DNA of 64,000 bases from Mesorhizobium helmanticense (GCF_003034915.1 NZ_PZJX01000050.1:1-64000), one strand, 5' to 3'; numbered from the stretch's first letter, positions 8,481 through 17,741 are shown. Numbers and translations are program-made. The notes: generated by a model from the letters alone, not told the origin.

Positions 8481-9494
8481 ATGCGCGCCGTCGGCTATCA
8501 AATCCCAGCCCCCATCACCGATGAGTCGTCCCTCGTCGATATCGACTTGCCCAAGCCAGAGCCGAAAGGCCGTCAACTGCTGGTCGAGGTGAAGGCGATC
8601 TCGGTCAATCCGGTCGACACCAAGATCCGGAAAAGCGCCAAACCCGAAGCCGGAAGCTGGCGCGTGCTTGGTTGGGACGCTGCCGGCCGGGTGGTCGCCA
8701 CGGGTCCGGATGCCAACCTGTTCAAACCCGGAGACGACGTCTTCTATTCCGGTGCGCTGGCGCCGCAAGGCACCAATGCCGAGTTCCACCTCGTCGATGA
8801 GCGCCTTGTCGGCCGCAAGCCCGGCTCGCTCGACTATGCGCCAGCGGCGGCGCTGCCGCTGACGGCAATTACCGCCTTTGAGGCGCTGTTCGATCGCCTT
8901 GACGTGAAGAAGCCGGTCGTAGGCGCCGCGAATGCCATCGTGATCATCGGCGGTGCAGGCGGTGTCGGTTCAATTGCGGTCCAGCTTGCGCGCCAGCTGA
9001 CCGACCTGACCGTGATCGCCACCGCATCGAGGCCTGAAACGCGTGACTGGGTGCTTGGGCTTGGCGCCCATCACGTCGTCAATCATTCCAGGCCGCTCGC
9101 TGCAGAAGTCGCAGCCCTCGGCACCGGCGCACCGGCCTTCGTGTTCTCTACGACCAACACTGACAAACACCTGGCCGAAATCGCCGAATTGATCGCACCG
9201 CAGGGCCGTTTCGGGTTGATCGACGACCCCCAGACGCTCGACATCAATCCGTTCAAGCGCAAGAGCGTTTCGGTCCATTGGGAACTGATGTTCACCCGCT
9301 CGCTGTTCGAGACGCAGGATATGGCCGCGCAGGGCGAGCATCTGAACGAATTGGCACGGCTTGTCGACGCCGGCACTATCCGCACCACATTGAGCGAGAC
9401 GTTCGGTCGTATCAATGCCGCCAATCTGAAGCGCGCCCATGCGCTGATCGAGACCGGCAAGGCCAAGGGCAAGATCGTGCTGGAAGGCTTCTGA
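8481..9494 (+). CDS. Zinc-type alcohol dehydrogenase / quinone oxidoreductase-like MDR enzyme
   Basis: Medium-chain dehydrogenase/reductase of 337 residues, most likely NADPH-dependent reduction of quinones or unsaturated carbonyls. The start at 8481 has GGAG about 9 bp upstream. N-terminal GroES-like domain: VEVKAISVNPVDTKIR, GWDAAGRVVATG and FKPGDDVFYSG. Rossmann domain: VIIGGAGGVGSIAVQLAR. No structural-zinc Cys cluster is present, as in quinone oxidoreductases. The divergent HxlR gene is the likely regulator; the pairing resembles qorR-qorA-type quinone/aldehyde response modules. Confidence 0.88.
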   Translation: MRAVGYQIPAPITDESSLVDIDLPKPEPKGRQLLVEVKAISVNPVDTKIRKSAKPEAGSWRVLGWDAAGRVVATGPDANLFKPGDDVFYSGALAPQGTNAEFHLVDERLVGRKPGSLDYAPAAALPLTAITAFEALFDRLDVKKPVVGAANAIVIIGGAGGVGSIAVQLARQLTDLTVIATASRPETRDWVLGLGAHHVVNHSRPLAAEVAALGTGAPAFVFSTTNTDKHLAEIAELIAPQGRFGLIDDPQTLDINPFKRKSVSVHWELMFTRSLFETQDMAAQGEHLNELARLVDAGTIRTTLSETFGRINAANLKRAHALIETGKAKGKIVLEGF

Positions 9495-9506
9495 CAGCGT
9501 TCGACT

Positions 9507-10190
9507 CTACGCCTGCAGAAACGCCGCTATCTCCCTGAACACATTGACGAACATCGCTTCGGTCAAAACACCGGTATTGGTGTTGTAGCGTGAGCAGTGA
9601 TAGCTGGAAAATAGCGCAATGCCGCCGATTTGCTGCTGTCCGCCGTGCTTGAAGGGATGGGCGGCGACACGCCCGCCCAGCGCCCGCACGGTCGACTGGT
9701 GGGCGATCGAGCCCAGCGCCAGCACGGCGCGCAGATTGGGAAACCGCGCAATCGTCGGCACCAGAAACGTCCGGCAGGTGGCGATCTCGGCGCCCACCGG
9801 CTTGTTCTCCGGCGGCACGCAGCGCACCGCATTGGTGATCGCCGTCTGGACAAGCTCCAGCCCGTCGTCGGGTCGCGCCTTGAATTCGCCGCGCGCCAGA
9901 CCGTGCGCGATCAGCGTGCCGTAGAGCAGGTCGCCGGCATAGTCGCCGGTGAAGGGACGCCCGGTTCGGTTGGCGCCGCGCAGGCCGGGCGCCAGCCCGA
10001 CGATCAACAGCCGCACCGCATCCTCGCCCCCGGGCGGCAGGAAAGTCGGCACCGGCGCGTTGAACCAGGATGGTTCGCGTCGCCGCCATTCGGCAATGAA
10101 ATCGTGCAGCCGCGGGCAAAGCGGGCAATTGCGGTCGGGTTCTGGGGAGGCGACCAAGGAAGCGGGGGCAGTCAAGGCTGCCGCCGTCAA
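9507..10190 (-). CDS. Uracil-DNA glycosylase, family 5 (UDGb type), 4Fe-4S
   Basis: Base-excision repair enzyme that removes uracil and other deaminated bases. It has 227 residues and begins at TTG, overlapping the stop of the upstream NYN gene by 4 nt, with GAGGA upstream. Motif 1 is GLAPGLRGANRTGRPFTGDY (65-84), typical of family 5 and lacking the catalytic Asp/Asn of other families. Motif 2 is SYHCSRYNTNTG with His198. Cys22, Cys25, Cys124 and Cys139 are placed to bind the iron-sulfur cluster. Its last 90 bp are duplicated as a broken copy at 7905-7997. Confidence 0.9.
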   Translation of the reverse strand: MTAAALTAPASLVASPEPDRNCPLCPRLHDFIAEWRRREPSWFNAPVPTFLPPGGEDAVRLLIVGLAPGLRGANRTGRPFTGDYAGDLLYGTLIAHGLARGEFKARPDDGLELVQTAITNAVRCVPPENKPVGAEIATCRTFLVPTIARFPNLRAVLALGSIAHQSTVRALGGRVAAHPFKHGGQQQIGGIALFSSYHCSRYNTNTGVLTEAMFVNVFREIAAFLQA

Positions 10191-10768
10191 AAGTCGTCCT
10201 CGTCGACCTCGGCCGGCTCGGGCCGGCGCACCGGCCTTTCGGACGGATCGCGGCCCACATCGTTCTTCAGCGTCATCAGATCGATGAAATGGTCGGCCTG
10301 GCGGCGCAGATCGTCGGAGATCATCGGCGGCTGCGAGGCCATGGTCGAGACGATCGACACCTTGCGGCCGCGCCGCTGCAGCGCCTCGACCAGCGTGCGG
10401 AAATCGCCATCGCCGGAAAAGATGACATAGTGGTCGACGACATCGGCGAGCTCCAGTGCATCGACCGTCAGTTCGATGTCCATATTGCCCTTGATCTTGC
10501 GGCGGCCGGTCGAGTCGGTGAATTCCTTGGCCGGCTTGGTCACCACCTTGAAGCCATTATAGTCGAGCCAGTCGATCAGCGGCCGGATCGAGGAATATTC
10601 CTGATCCTCGACCAGCGCCGTGTAATAGTAGGCGCGCAGCAGGTAGCCGCGCTTCTGGAAGCTCGACAAAAGCTTGCGGTAATCGATGTCGAAGCCGAGC
10701 GCGCGAGACGTGGCGTAGAGATTGGCGCCGTCGATGAAAAGGGCGATTTTCTCACGAGGATCGAACAT
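10187..10768 (-). CDS. NYN domain protein (LabA/DUF88 family)
   Basis: Predicted metal-dependent ribonuclease of the PIN-like NYN fold, 193 residues. The conserved acidic residues are Asp13 in LFIDGANLY, Asp97 and Asp103 in KGNMDIELTVDAL, and Asp120/Asp122 in FSGDGDF. The C-terminal 20 residues are charged and disordered-looking. AAGGAT lies 6 bp before the start. It is translationally coupled to the downstream uracil-DNA glycosylase gene. Its RNA target is unknown. Confidence 0.9.
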   Translation of the reverse strand: MFDPREKIALFIDGANLYATSRALGFDIDYRKLLSSFQKRGYLLRAYYYTALVEDQEYSSIRPLIDWLDYNGFKVVTKPAKEFTDSTGRRKIKGNMDIELTVDALELADVVDHYVIFSGDGDFRTLVEALQRRGRKVSIVSTMASQPPMISDDLRRQADHFIDLMTLKNDVGRDPSERPVRRPEPAEVDEDDF

Positions 10769-11084
10769 GGAAATATCCTTTTTCGAAATAAACGGTCGTC
10801 TAAATGCGTGAGTGACTATCGGTCCGCCCTTAATAAACCGGCTGACCTCTCATCGTTCGAGATAACGCCAGTTTTGCGGCAATCCAAGGGTGCGGTGCTG
10901 TACTGCAAGCAATTGTGATCGGACGCCGGATCGTCGCTGGCTGTCGGCGCCCCGAATCACGGTGTTGAATCCCGGCATTGGCCCGGCCCGGCCCCATATT
11001 GCCATGAAGCTTGTATTTTGGCGGCGTTCGGGTTATGGACCGCGCCTGTTTTCCATCAAATCCATCGCATGAAAGGGGCAATCC
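10769..11084. other. Intergenic region upstream of rpoZ
   Basis: 316 bp between the divergent NYN and rpoZ genes. It must hold both promoters. A possible rpoZ promoter is TTGTAT near 11010 with TTATGG about 17 bp downstream, but the match is weak. No RNA gene or conserved small ORF was recognised. Confidence 0.5.
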
Positions 11085-11486
11085 ATGGCCCGCGTAACCG
11101 TTGAAGATTGCATCGACAAGGTCGACAACCGCTTCGAGCTGGTGCTGCTCGCCGGTCATCGTGCCCGTCAGATCAGCCAGGGCGCGCCGATCACCGTTCC
11201 TCGCGACAACGACAAGAACCCGGTCATCGCGCTGCGCGAGATCGCAGACGAGACGCTGTCGCCCGACGATCTCAAGGAAGATCTGATCCACTCGCTGCAG
11301 AAGCATGTCGAGGTCGATGAGCCGGAAGCCGACGGCGAGGCGATCGCCGACCAGACCGGCACCGCCGTTGCAGCAGCCGACGCCGACGACGCCGAGGACA
11401 ACATCGCTTTCGACCGCATGACCGAGGAAGACCTGCTGGCCGGCATCGAAGGCCTGGTGCCGCCGGAAAAAAGCGACGACTATTGA
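11085..11486 (+). CDS. rpoZ: RNA polymerase omega subunit
   Basis: Small subunit that helps assemble beta-prime and contributes to ppGpp binding in other proteobacteria. It has 133 residues, longer than the 91 of E. coli, as in other rhizobia, with an acidic C-terminal extension. The N-terminus [20 protein letters not shown] and [10 protein letters not shown] are diagnostic, as is [21 protein letters not shown] lies before the start. The stringent-response gene rsh follows, a widely conserved pairing. Confidence 0.96.
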   Translation: MARVTVEDCIDKVDNRFELVLLAGHRARQISQGAPITVPRDNDKNPVIALREIADETLSPDDLKEDLIHSLQKHVEVDEPEADGEAIADQTGTAVAAADADDAEDNIAFDRMTEEDLLAGIEGLVPPEKSDDY

Positions 11487-11498
11487 GCCTTGGCATAG

Positions 11499-11526
11499 CT
11501 GCCGACACTTTCGTATCGGCAGTTTC
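11499..11526 (+). terminator. Terminator-like hairpin after rpoZ
   Basis: Stem CTGCCGA/TCGGCAG (11499-11505, 11516-11522) with a 10-nt loop, followed by TTTC. Confidence 0.6.
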
Positions 11527-11540
11527 GTGGCTATCTATGA

Positions 11541-11568
11541 CATGCGCCGCATTCCTGTGCGGCGCATG
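11541..11568. other. Strong hairpin between rpoZ and rsh
   Basis: Perfect 11-bp stem CATGCGCCGCA/TGCGGCGCATG with a 6-nt loop and no T tract, ending 29 bp before the rsh start. It could be a second terminator, an mRNA-end stabiliser or a 5' UTR structure of rsh. Confidence 0.5.
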
Positions 11569-11597
11569 ATTCATTTCAGCACCGCGAGATCCCGCCC

Positions 11598-13826
11598 ATG
11601 ATGCGTCAGTATGAGCTTGTCGAGCGCGTCCAGCGCTACAAGCCTGACGTCAACGAGGCGTTGCTCAACAAGGCCTATGTCTATGCCATGCAGAAGCATG
11701 GCCACCAGAAGCGCGCCTCCGGCGATCCCTATTTCTCGCATCCGCTCGAAGTCGCCGCCATCCTCACCGAAATGCACATGGACGAGGCGACCATTGCGGT
11801 TGCCCTGCTGCACGATACGATCGAGGACACCACGGCGACGCGGGCCGAGATCGATGAGCTCTTCGGCCCGGAAATGGGCAAGCTGGTCGAGGGCCTGACC
11901 AAGCTGAAGAAGCTCGATCTCGTCTCCAAGAAGGCCGAGCAGGCGGAAAACCTGCGCAAGCTCCTGCTGGCGATCTCGGAAGATGTGCGCGTGCTTCTGG
12001 TCAAGCTTGCCGACCGTTTGCACAATATGCGTACCCTCGACCATGTGCCGGAGGCCAAGCGCCTGCGCATCGCCGAGGAGACGATGGATATCTATGCGCC
12101 GCTGGCCGGGCGCATGGGCATGCAAGGCATGCGCGAGGAGCTGGAGGAGATTGCCTTCCGTTACATCAATGCGGAAGCCTATCGCGCCGTCACGGCCCGG
12201 CTGGCAGAGATATTCGAGCGCAACAAGGGGGTGCTCTCCGAGATCGAGAAGTCGCTCTCCACGCTGTTCGACAAATATGCGATCAAGGCCGAGGTCAAGA
12301 GCCGCCAGAAAAAGCCGTGGTCGGTGTTCCGCAAGATGGAGGCCAAGGCGCTGTCTTTCGAGCAGCTCTCCGACATCTTCGGCTTCCGCGTCGTCGTCGA
12401 GACGGTCGAAGATTGCTATCGGGCGCTCGGCGCCATTCACATCACCTGGTCGATGGTGCCCGGCCGCTTCAAGGATTACATCTCGACGCCGAAGCAGAAC
12501 GACTATCGTTCGATCCACACCACCATCGTCGGGCCGTCGCGCCAGCGTGTCGAGTTGCAGATCCGTACCCAGCAGATGAACAAGATCGCCGAATACGGCG
12601 TTGCCGCGCATTCGATCTACAAGGATACCGGCGGCAAGGTGAACGGAACCGTCCATGCGATCTCGAAGGAGACCAACGCCTATGCCTGGCTGCGGCGCAC
12701 CATCGAGCAGCTTGCCGAAGGCGACAATCCCGAGGATTTCCTCGAAAACACCAAGCTGGAGCTTTTCCAGGACCAGGTGTTCTGCTTCACCCCCAAGGGC
12801 ATGCTGATCGCGCTGCCGCGAGGCGCCACGCCGATCGACTTCGCCTACGCCGTGCACACCGATGTCGGCGACACCTGCGTCGGCGCCAAGGTCAATGGCC
12901 GCATCATGCCGCTGATGACCGAACTGAAGAACGGCGACGAGGTCGAGATCATCCGCTCCAAGGCGCAGGTACCGCCTGCGGCCTGGGAATCGGTCGTCGT
13001 CACCGGCAAGGCGCGCTCGGCGATCCGCCGTGCCACCAAGAACGCTATCCGCAAGCAGTATTCGGGTCTCGGAATCCGCATTCTCGAACGTGCCTTCGAA
13101 AGGTCCGGCAAGACCTTCACCAAGGAAAGCTTGAAGTCGGTGCTGCACCGGCTGGCGCGCAAGGACATCGAGGATGTGTTGGCCTCGGTCGGCCGTGGCG
13201 AGCTTGCCTCCACCGATGTCATGAAGGCGGTATTCCCGGACTTCAAGGACGAACGCGTGACGCTGGCAGCACCCAAGCAGCGCGAGGAGGGCTGGTCGAA
13301 GATCCGCAACGCCGCCGGCATGTTGTTCCAGATCCCCGGCCGCGCCGCACGCAAGGACAAGAACCAGCCGCGCGACGGCGCCGTGCCGATTCGCGGTGTG
13401 CGCGGCGACCTGCCGGTGCGCTTCGCGCCGGAAGGTGCCGTGCCCGGCGACCGCATCGTCGGCATCATCCAGCCGGGAACCGGCATCACCATCTACCCGA
13501 TCCAGTCGCCGGCGCTGCAGGCTTTCGACGACCAGCCCGAGCGCTGGATCGATGTGCGCTGGGACATAGACGAGCGCACCAAGGAGCGGTTTCCCGCACG
13601 CGTCTCGGTCACCGCCATCAATGCGCCGGGTTCGCTGGCCGACATCGCCCAGGTCGTTGCCTCGAATGACGCCAACATCCATACCTTGTCGATGGTGCGC
13701 ACGGCGCCCGATTTCACCGAAATGCTGATCGATCTCGAAGTCTGGGATTTAAAACACCTGAACCGGCTGCTGTCGCAGCTCAAGGAAAATTCGAGCGTCA
13801 GCGATGCTCGGCGCGTGAATGGCTAG
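11598..13826 (+). CDS. rsh: Bifunctional (p)ppGpp synthetase/hydrolase (RSH)
   Basis: Makes and degrades the alarmone (p)ppGpp; the single long RSH protein of alphaproteobacteria, 742 residues. Domain order: hydrolase HD domain (about 25-180; SHPLEVAAIL, ALLHDTIEDT with His72-Asp73), synthetase domain (about 235-350; DIFGFRVVVE, DYISTPKQNDYRSIHTTI), TGS domain (about 395-455; FTPKGMLIALPRGATPIDFA), and a C-terminal ACT domain (about 665-740; VTAINAPGSLADIAQVVASN). Both catalytic sites look intact. A very long antisense open frame overlaps it and is only a high-GC shadow. Confidence 0.97.
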   Translation: MMRQYELVERVQRYKPDVNEALLNKAYVYAMQKHGHQKRASGDPYFSHPLEVAAILTEMHMDEATIAVALLHDTIEDTTATRAEIDELFGPEMGKLVEGLTKLKKLDLVSKKAEQAENLRKLLLAISEDVRVLLVKLADRLHNMRTLDHVPEAKRLRIAEETMDIYAPLAGRMGMQGMREELEEIAFRYINAEAYRAVTARLAEIFERNKGVLSEIEKSLSTLFDKYAIKAEVKSRQKKPWSVFRKMEAKALSFEQLSDIFGFRVVVETVEDCYRALGAIHITWSMVPGRFKDYISTPKQNDYRSIHTTIVGPSRQRVELQIRTQQMNKIAEYGVAAHSIYKDTGGKVNGTVHAISKETNAYAWLRRTIEQLAEGDNPEDFLENTKLELFQDQVFCFTPKGMLIALPRGATPIDFAYAVHTDVGDTCVGAKVNGRIMPLMTELKNGDEVEIIRSKAQVPPAAWESVVVTGKARSAIRRATKNAIRKQYSGLGIRILERAFERSGKTFTKESLKSVLHRLARKDIEDVLASVGRGELASTDVMKAVFPDFKDERVTLAAPKQREEGWSKIRNAAGMLFQIPGRAARKDKNQPRDGAVPIRGVRGDLPVRFAPEGAVPGDRIVGIIQPGTGITIYPIQSPALQAFDDQPERWIDVRWDIDERTKERFPARVSVTAINAPGSLADIAQVVASNDANIHTLSMVRTAPDFTEMLIDLEVWDLKHLNRLLSQLKENSSVSDARRVNG

Positions 13827-13895
13827 ACCATGATCCCGAACCGAAGGTCCGCGCAGCGAAAAGTGGGAACCGGTTTTCGGACAAAAATCATGGTC
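13826..13895. repeat. Palindromic intergenic repeat (GACCATGAT type)
   Basis: Outer inverted arms GACCATGAT/ATCATGGTC (13826-13834, 13887-13895) around an interior containing AAAGTGGGAACCGGTTTTCG. This type of sequence recurs in intergenic regions of many Rhizobiales. It fills almost the entire space between rsh and pyrE, beginning at the last base of the rsh stop codon. Confidence 0.7.
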
Positions 13896-13913
13896 AATAA
13901 AAAAGAGGCGCAG

Positions 13914-14492
13914 ATGAACACCGATGAAGTTCTGGGCATTTTCCGCGAAGCCGGCGCCGTTCTCGAAGGGCATTTCATCCTGACGTCGGGGTTGCGGAGC
14001 CCGGTCTTCCTGCAGAAGGCCCGCGTCTTCATGCATGCCGACAAGACCGAGCGCCTGTGCAAGGCGCTGGCCGAAAAGATCCGCGCCGCCGTGCCAGGTC
14101 CGATCGACTATGTCGTCGGTCCGGCGATCGGCGGGCTGATCCCGGCCTATGAAACCTCGCGCCATCTTGGCGCGCCGGCAATCTGGGTCGAGCGGGAAGG
14201 GGGCGAGTTCAGGCTCCGCCGCTTCGAGATCGCCAAGGGGTCGCGCGTCGTCATCGTCGAGGACATCGTCACCACCGGCCTGTCGATCCGCGAGACCATC
14301 GACTGCCTGCGTGCGCTCGGCGCCGAGGTCGTTGCCGCCGCCTGCATCATCGACCGCTCGGCCGGCAAGACCGATGTCGGTGTGCCGCTGATCGCGCTCG
14401 CCGAATATGAGGTTCCAGCCTATCCGGCCGACAGGCTGCCCCCCGAACTCGCCGCCATACCGGCCATCAAGCCCGGCAGCCGCAATATCTGA
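13914..14492 (+). CDS. pyrE: Orotate phosphoribosyltransferase
   Basis: Converts orotate and PRPP to orotidine 5'-phosphate in pyrimidine synthesis. It has 192 residues from the ATG at 13914 (AGAGGCGCAG just upstream); the open frame upstream is written in a repeat element. Hallmarks are [28 protein letters not shown] and the PRPP-binding loop [13 protein letters not shown]. It follows rsh as in other rhizobia. The dihydroorotase gene of the same pathway lies at 39228. Confidence 0.96.
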   Translation: MNTDEVLGIFREAGAVLEGHFILTSGLRSPVFLQKARVFMHADKTERLCKALAEKIRAAVPGPIDYVVGPAIGGLIPAYETSRHLGAPAIWVEREGGEFRLRRFEIAKGSRVVIVEDIVTTGLSIRETIDCLRALGAEVVAAACIIDRSAGKTDVGVPLIALAEYEVPAYPADRLPPELAAIPAIKPGSRNI

Positions 14493-14549
14493 TGCCGCCA
14501 TGCATGAAAACAAGCACTTGAGCGCGTCGCTTGAATCTCTTCGGGAGCG

Positions 14550-14954
14550 GTGCGCGCCGACCGCGGCGCCGTCGTGATCGCCGGGATCGACCATTTCGTG
14601 CTGACGGTCTGTTCGGTGGACGACGCCTGTGACTTCTACCAGCGTGTGCTTGGCATGAAGCGCCACGACGAGCCGAACCGGCCGACGGCGCTGCTGTTTG
14701 GATTGCAAAAGATCAATCTGCATGAGGTCGGGCGCACCTTCGAGCCGAAGGCCAAGGCGTCGACGCCGGGTTCAGGCGATTTCTGCCTGGTCGCCGCAAG
14801 GCCGCTTGCCGAAATCTGCGCCAGCCTCGCCGCCAACAACGTTGCCATTGAAGTCGGGCCGGTCGAGCGAATCGGTGCCCGTGGTCCGATGATGTCGGTC
14901 TATTTCCGCGACCCGGACGGCAATCTGGTCGAGGTCAGCGACTACGGATTTTGA
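14550..14954 (+). CDS. VOC family protein (glyoxalase/bleomycin-resistance fold)
   Basis: Small metal-dependent VOC-superfamily protein of 134 residues or slightly fewer. Start: GTG at 14550 lies too close to GGGAG, and a second GTG at 14574 is possible. Beta-alpha-beta-beta-beta units are visible: IDHFVLTVCSVDDACDFYQRVLGM and YFRDPDGNLVEVSDYG, with candidate metal ligands in IDHF, INLHEVG and the Glu of NLVEV. Substrate unknown. Confidence 0.87.
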   Translation: MRADRGAVVIAGIDHFVLTVCSVDDACDFYQRVLGMKRHDEPNRPTALLFGLQKINLHEVGRTFEPKAKASTPGSGDFCLVAARPLAEICASLAANNVAIEVGPVERIGARGPMMSVYFRDPDGNLVEVSDYGF

Positions 14955-15037
14955 TCGCTACGGATTGCCTCTGATTTCCACGGCGCCTGTGCCTCCTCAA
15001 ATCCGCCGCGATTGTACCATCCTCGAAGCGGCGAAAC

Positions 15038-15058
15038 ACCGGCGCAGACAACGCCGGT
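15038..15058. other. Small hairpin upstream of the DUF2062 gene
   Basis: Stem ACCGGCG/CGCCGGT (15038-15044, 15052-15058) with a 7-nt loop and no T run, in the 261-bp spacer 14955-15215. It may be a weak terminator for the VOC gene. Nothing else was recognised in the spacer. Confidence 0.4.
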
Positions 15059-15215
15059 ACAGACAAGGGGCTACATGCAACTTCGGTTGTTCGGCGGACG
15101 CTGTATCGCTATATCAAAGTCGTTGTTGCCTTTCGATGACCGCAAAGCGCAAGATGTGGACGTCGAGCCCTTGGCCCGCGATGGTCGAGCGTAGTGAACC
15201 GGGAACTGGAACAGA

Positions 15216-15788
15216 GTGCTTTTTCGACGCCGCAAGCCTGATGGTGTTTTCGATCGCGTGCGTACCTATCTGTGGCCGCGCCGCTCGTTTTCGCGCTCGC
15301 TGCGGTATTTTTCCAAGCGCATCCTGCGGCTGAAAGCCACTCCGCATGCCGTGGCGGCCGGCGTCGCGGCGGGCGTTTTCGCCTCGTTCTTTCCGCTCGG
15401 CTTTCACTTCATCATCGCCTTTGCAGTCTCATGGGTGATAGCAGGCAATCTGGTGGCGGCGGCACTCGGTACCGCACTTGGCAATCCGCTGACCTTCCCG
15501 CTGTTGTGGGGCGCTTCCTGGGAGACCGGCAAGCTGATCCTGCACGAGCGCCTGCCGGCGCATGGGCCGCCCGCGCATCTCGGCGACATGCTGCACAACC
15601 TTGCCTTTTCGCAATTGTGGGGACCGATACTGAAGCCGATGACGATCGGCGCGGTGCCGCTTGGCCTGATCTTCGGGCTTATATTCTACGGCATCACGCG
15701 CTGGGGCATGGCCACCTTCCGCGAGCAGCGGCGCAAGCGCCTGGCCGACAGAGCCGGCAGGACCGGGCGGGAAGTTCCCGCGGAATGA
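15216..15788 (+). CDS. DUF2062 domain membrane protein
   Basis: 190-residue protein of unknown function starting at GTG. Three hydrophobic segments (about 46-66, 68-88 and 140-165) and the DUF2062 core [20 protein letters not shown] plus [11 protein letters not shown]. The ends are basic. Its stop overlaps the acpS start (ATGA), so the two are translationally coupled. This gene sits before acpS-lepB in rhizobial genomes, which suggests a link with envelope or lipid functions but does not establish one. Confidence 0.88.
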   Translation: MLFRRRKPDGVFDRVRTYLWPRRSFSRSLRYFSKRILRLKATPHAVAAGVAAGVFASFFPLGFHFIIAFAVSWVIAGNLVAAALGTALGNPLTFPLLWGASWETGKLILHERLPAHGPPAHLGDMLHNLAFSQLWGPILKPMTIGAVPLGLIFGLIFYGITRWGMATFREQRRKRLADRAGRTGREVPAE

Positions 15789-16198
15789 TCATCGGCATCG
15801 GCAGCGACCTGATCGATATCAGACGCATCGAAAAATCGCTGGAACGCCATGGCCAGCGCTTCATCCAGCGCATCTACACCGCGGTTGAACAGGCCCGTTC
15901 CGAAAACCGCGGCGCCCGCGCTGCCTCCTATGCCAAGCGCTTCGCCGCCAAGGAGGCCTGCGCCAAGGCGCTGGGCAGCGGCATCGCGCAAGGCGTGTTC
16001 TGGCGCGACATGGGCGTCGTCAACCTGGCCAGTGGCAAGCCGACCATGGCGCTGACCGGCGGGGCTGCCGATCGGCTGGCCAAAATCCTGCCTGCGGGGC
16101 ACACAGCGGCAATCCACCTCACCATCACCGACGAATTTCCGCTTGCTCAAGCCTTTGTGATCATCGAGGCGTTGCCGGTCGAACAAGCGCCACATTGA
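15785..16198 (+). CDS. acpS: Holo-[acyl-carrier-protein] synthase
   Basis: Transfers 4'-phosphopantetheine from CoA to apo-ACP, activating fatty acid synthesis. It has 137 residues. The start at 15785 overlaps the upstream stop. [15 protein letters not shown] carries the Mg-binding Asp, and [18 protein letters not shown] carries the second metal ligand Glu with its Lys. lepB follows after 77 bp. Confidence 0.96.
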   Translation: MIIGIGSDLIDIRRIEKSLERHGQRFIQRIYTAVEQARSENRGARAASYAKRFAAKEACAKALGSGIAQGVFWRDMGVVNLASGKPTMALTGGAADRLAKILPAGHTAAIHLTITDEFPLAQAFVIIEALPVEQAPH

Positions 16199-16275
16199 TT
16201 GCATCTGACCACCGGCATGACGTTGCCCAGCGCGCGCCGAGACTCTATACCAACCAACGCACAATCGAGGACGAC

Positions 16276-17025
16276 ATGAGCGTGGCTGAAAAATCCCAGA
16301 AGAAATCCGGCGGGCTTGGCGAAACCGTCAGCGTCATCGTCCAGGCGCTTTTGCTCGCGCTTGTCATCCGCACGCTCCTGTTCCAGCCGTTCTCGATCCC
16401 CTCCGGGTCGATGCGGCCGACCTTGCTCGAGGGGGACTATCTCTTCGTCACCAAATGGTCCTACGGCTTTTCCCGGTATTCGCTGCCGTTCGGGCCGAAC
16501 ATCTTTTCTGGCCGCATCTGGGGCGCCGAGCCGAAGCGCGGCGACGTGGTGGTGTTCAAGTTCCCGCCGGACCCTTCCATCGACTACATCAAGCGCGTCG
16601 TCGGCCTGCCGGGCGACAAGATCCAGGTCAAGGACGGCCAGCTCTTCATCAATGGCGTCGGCGTGCCGCGCCAGAAGGTCGGCCAGATCGACAATCGCGA
16701 CATCACCGAGGAGAACGGACCGGTCGACGTCTATCGCGAGACCCTGCCGAACGGCGTCAGCTATGACACGCTCGACCTGACGCCGAATTCGATCGGCGAC
16801 AACACCCGTGTATTTGACGTGCCGCCCGGTCACTATTTCATGATGGGCGACAACCGCGACAACTCCGCCGACAGCCGCTTCACTGTCGGTTTCGTGCCGG
16901 ACGAGAATTTGGTCGGCCGCGCCAACCTCATCTTCTTCTCGATCGCCGGCGGCGCCAGCCCGCTCGAAATCTGGAAGTGGCCGTCGCAGATGCGGGCGTC
17001 GCGCCTGTTCCACTTCGTCAACTGA
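16276..17025 (+). CDS. lepB: Signal peptidase I
   Basis: Inner-membrane serine protease that removes signal peptides from exported proteins. It has 249 residues from the ATG at 16276 (GAGGAC upstream). One N-terminal membrane segment (about 17-38) is followed by box B FSIPSGSMRPTLLEGDY with nucleophile Ser45, box D YIKRVVGLPGDK with general base Lys106, and box E MGDNRDNSADSR. It overlaps the rnc start by one base (TGATG). Confidence 0.97.
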   Translation: MSVAEKSQKKSGGLGETVSVIVQALLLALVIRTLLFQPFSIPSGSMRPTLLEGDYLFVTKWSYGFSRYSLPFGPNIFSGRIWGAEPKRGDVVVFKFPPDPSIDYIKRVVGLPGDKIQVKDGQLFINGVGVPRQKVGQIDNRDITEENGPVDVYRETLPNGVSYDTLDLTPNSIGDNTRVFDVPPGHYFMMGDNRDNSADSRFTVGFVPDENLVGRANLIFFSIAGGASPLEIWKWPSQMRASRLFHFVN

Positions 17026-17741
17026 TGGCTTTGAAACGCCCGACTGGCGAAACATTGGCTGGTGTTGTCGAGGCCAGGACAGGGCATGCATTCAGGGACA
17101 TGCGGCTGCTCGAGACTGCGCTGACCCATTCCAGCGCGGTCAAGGCGGTCAGGAACAATGAGCGTCTCGAGTTTCTCGGCGATCGGGTGCTTGGCCTCAT
17201 CGTCGCCGATATGCTTTTCCAGCAGTTTCCCGACGCTCCTGAAGGAGAAATCGCACCGCGCTTCAACGCACTGGTCGATTCGCGCACATGCTCCGACATC
17301 GGCATTGAAATGGAGCTGGAAGATCTGGTTCGCGCCGACGCTGCCTTGAAGTCGCGGTCGCGGGGCTCGGGCGGCAATTATCTCGCCGATGCGGTCGAAG
17401 CCCTGATTGCGGCGATTTACGTCGATGGCGGCATCGATGCTGCTCGACGTTTCGTCATGCGTTACTGGGAGCCGCGCTCCAGCATGGTGGTCGTCAAGCC
17501 ACCCAATCCCAAATCCGAATTGCAGGAATGGGTTGCCAAGACCAGCGATGCCCGTCCTGAATACGTGATCCAAAACCGCGAAGGGCCGGACCACCAGCCC
17601 GTTTTCACGGTTTCGGTGCGGGTTGACGGTTTTGCGCCGTCAAGTGGCACAGGCGGGTCGCGCAGGGCTGCCGAAGAGGCGGCGGCGTCGGCCTTCCTGC
17701 TTCGCGAAGGCGTCTGGTCTAACCAAGGGGGTGCGGCATGA
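17025..17741 (+). CDS. rnc: Ribonuclease III
   Basis: Double-strand-specific endoribonuclease for rRNA and mRNA processing. It has 238 residues from the ATG at 17025. The signature NERLEFLGDRVLGLIVADML and the second acidic cluster YLADAVEALIAAIYVDGG form the catalytic site. A dsRNA-binding domain occupies about 160-232 (PKSELQEWVAK, GSRRAAEEAAASAFL). It overlaps lepB upstream and era downstream, giving a lepB-rnc-era operon. Confidence 0.97.
   Translation: MALKRPTGETLAGVVEARTGHAFRDMRLLETALTHSSAVKAVRNNERLEFLGDRVLGLIVADMLFQQFPDAPEGEIAPRFNALVDSRTCSDIGIEMELEDLVRADAALKSRSRGSGGNYLADAVEALIAAIYVDGGIDAARRFVMRYWEPRSSMVVVKPPNPKSELQEWVAKTSDARPEYVIQNREGPDHQPVFTVSVRVDGFAPSSGTGGSRRAAEEAAASAFLLREGVWSNQGGAA

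Noticed and set aside
11571-13682. 703-codon open frame antisense to rsh
   Set aside because: A high-GC shadow of the rsh codon pattern: no recognisable domain, no ribosome site, and the sense gene is a certain RSH.
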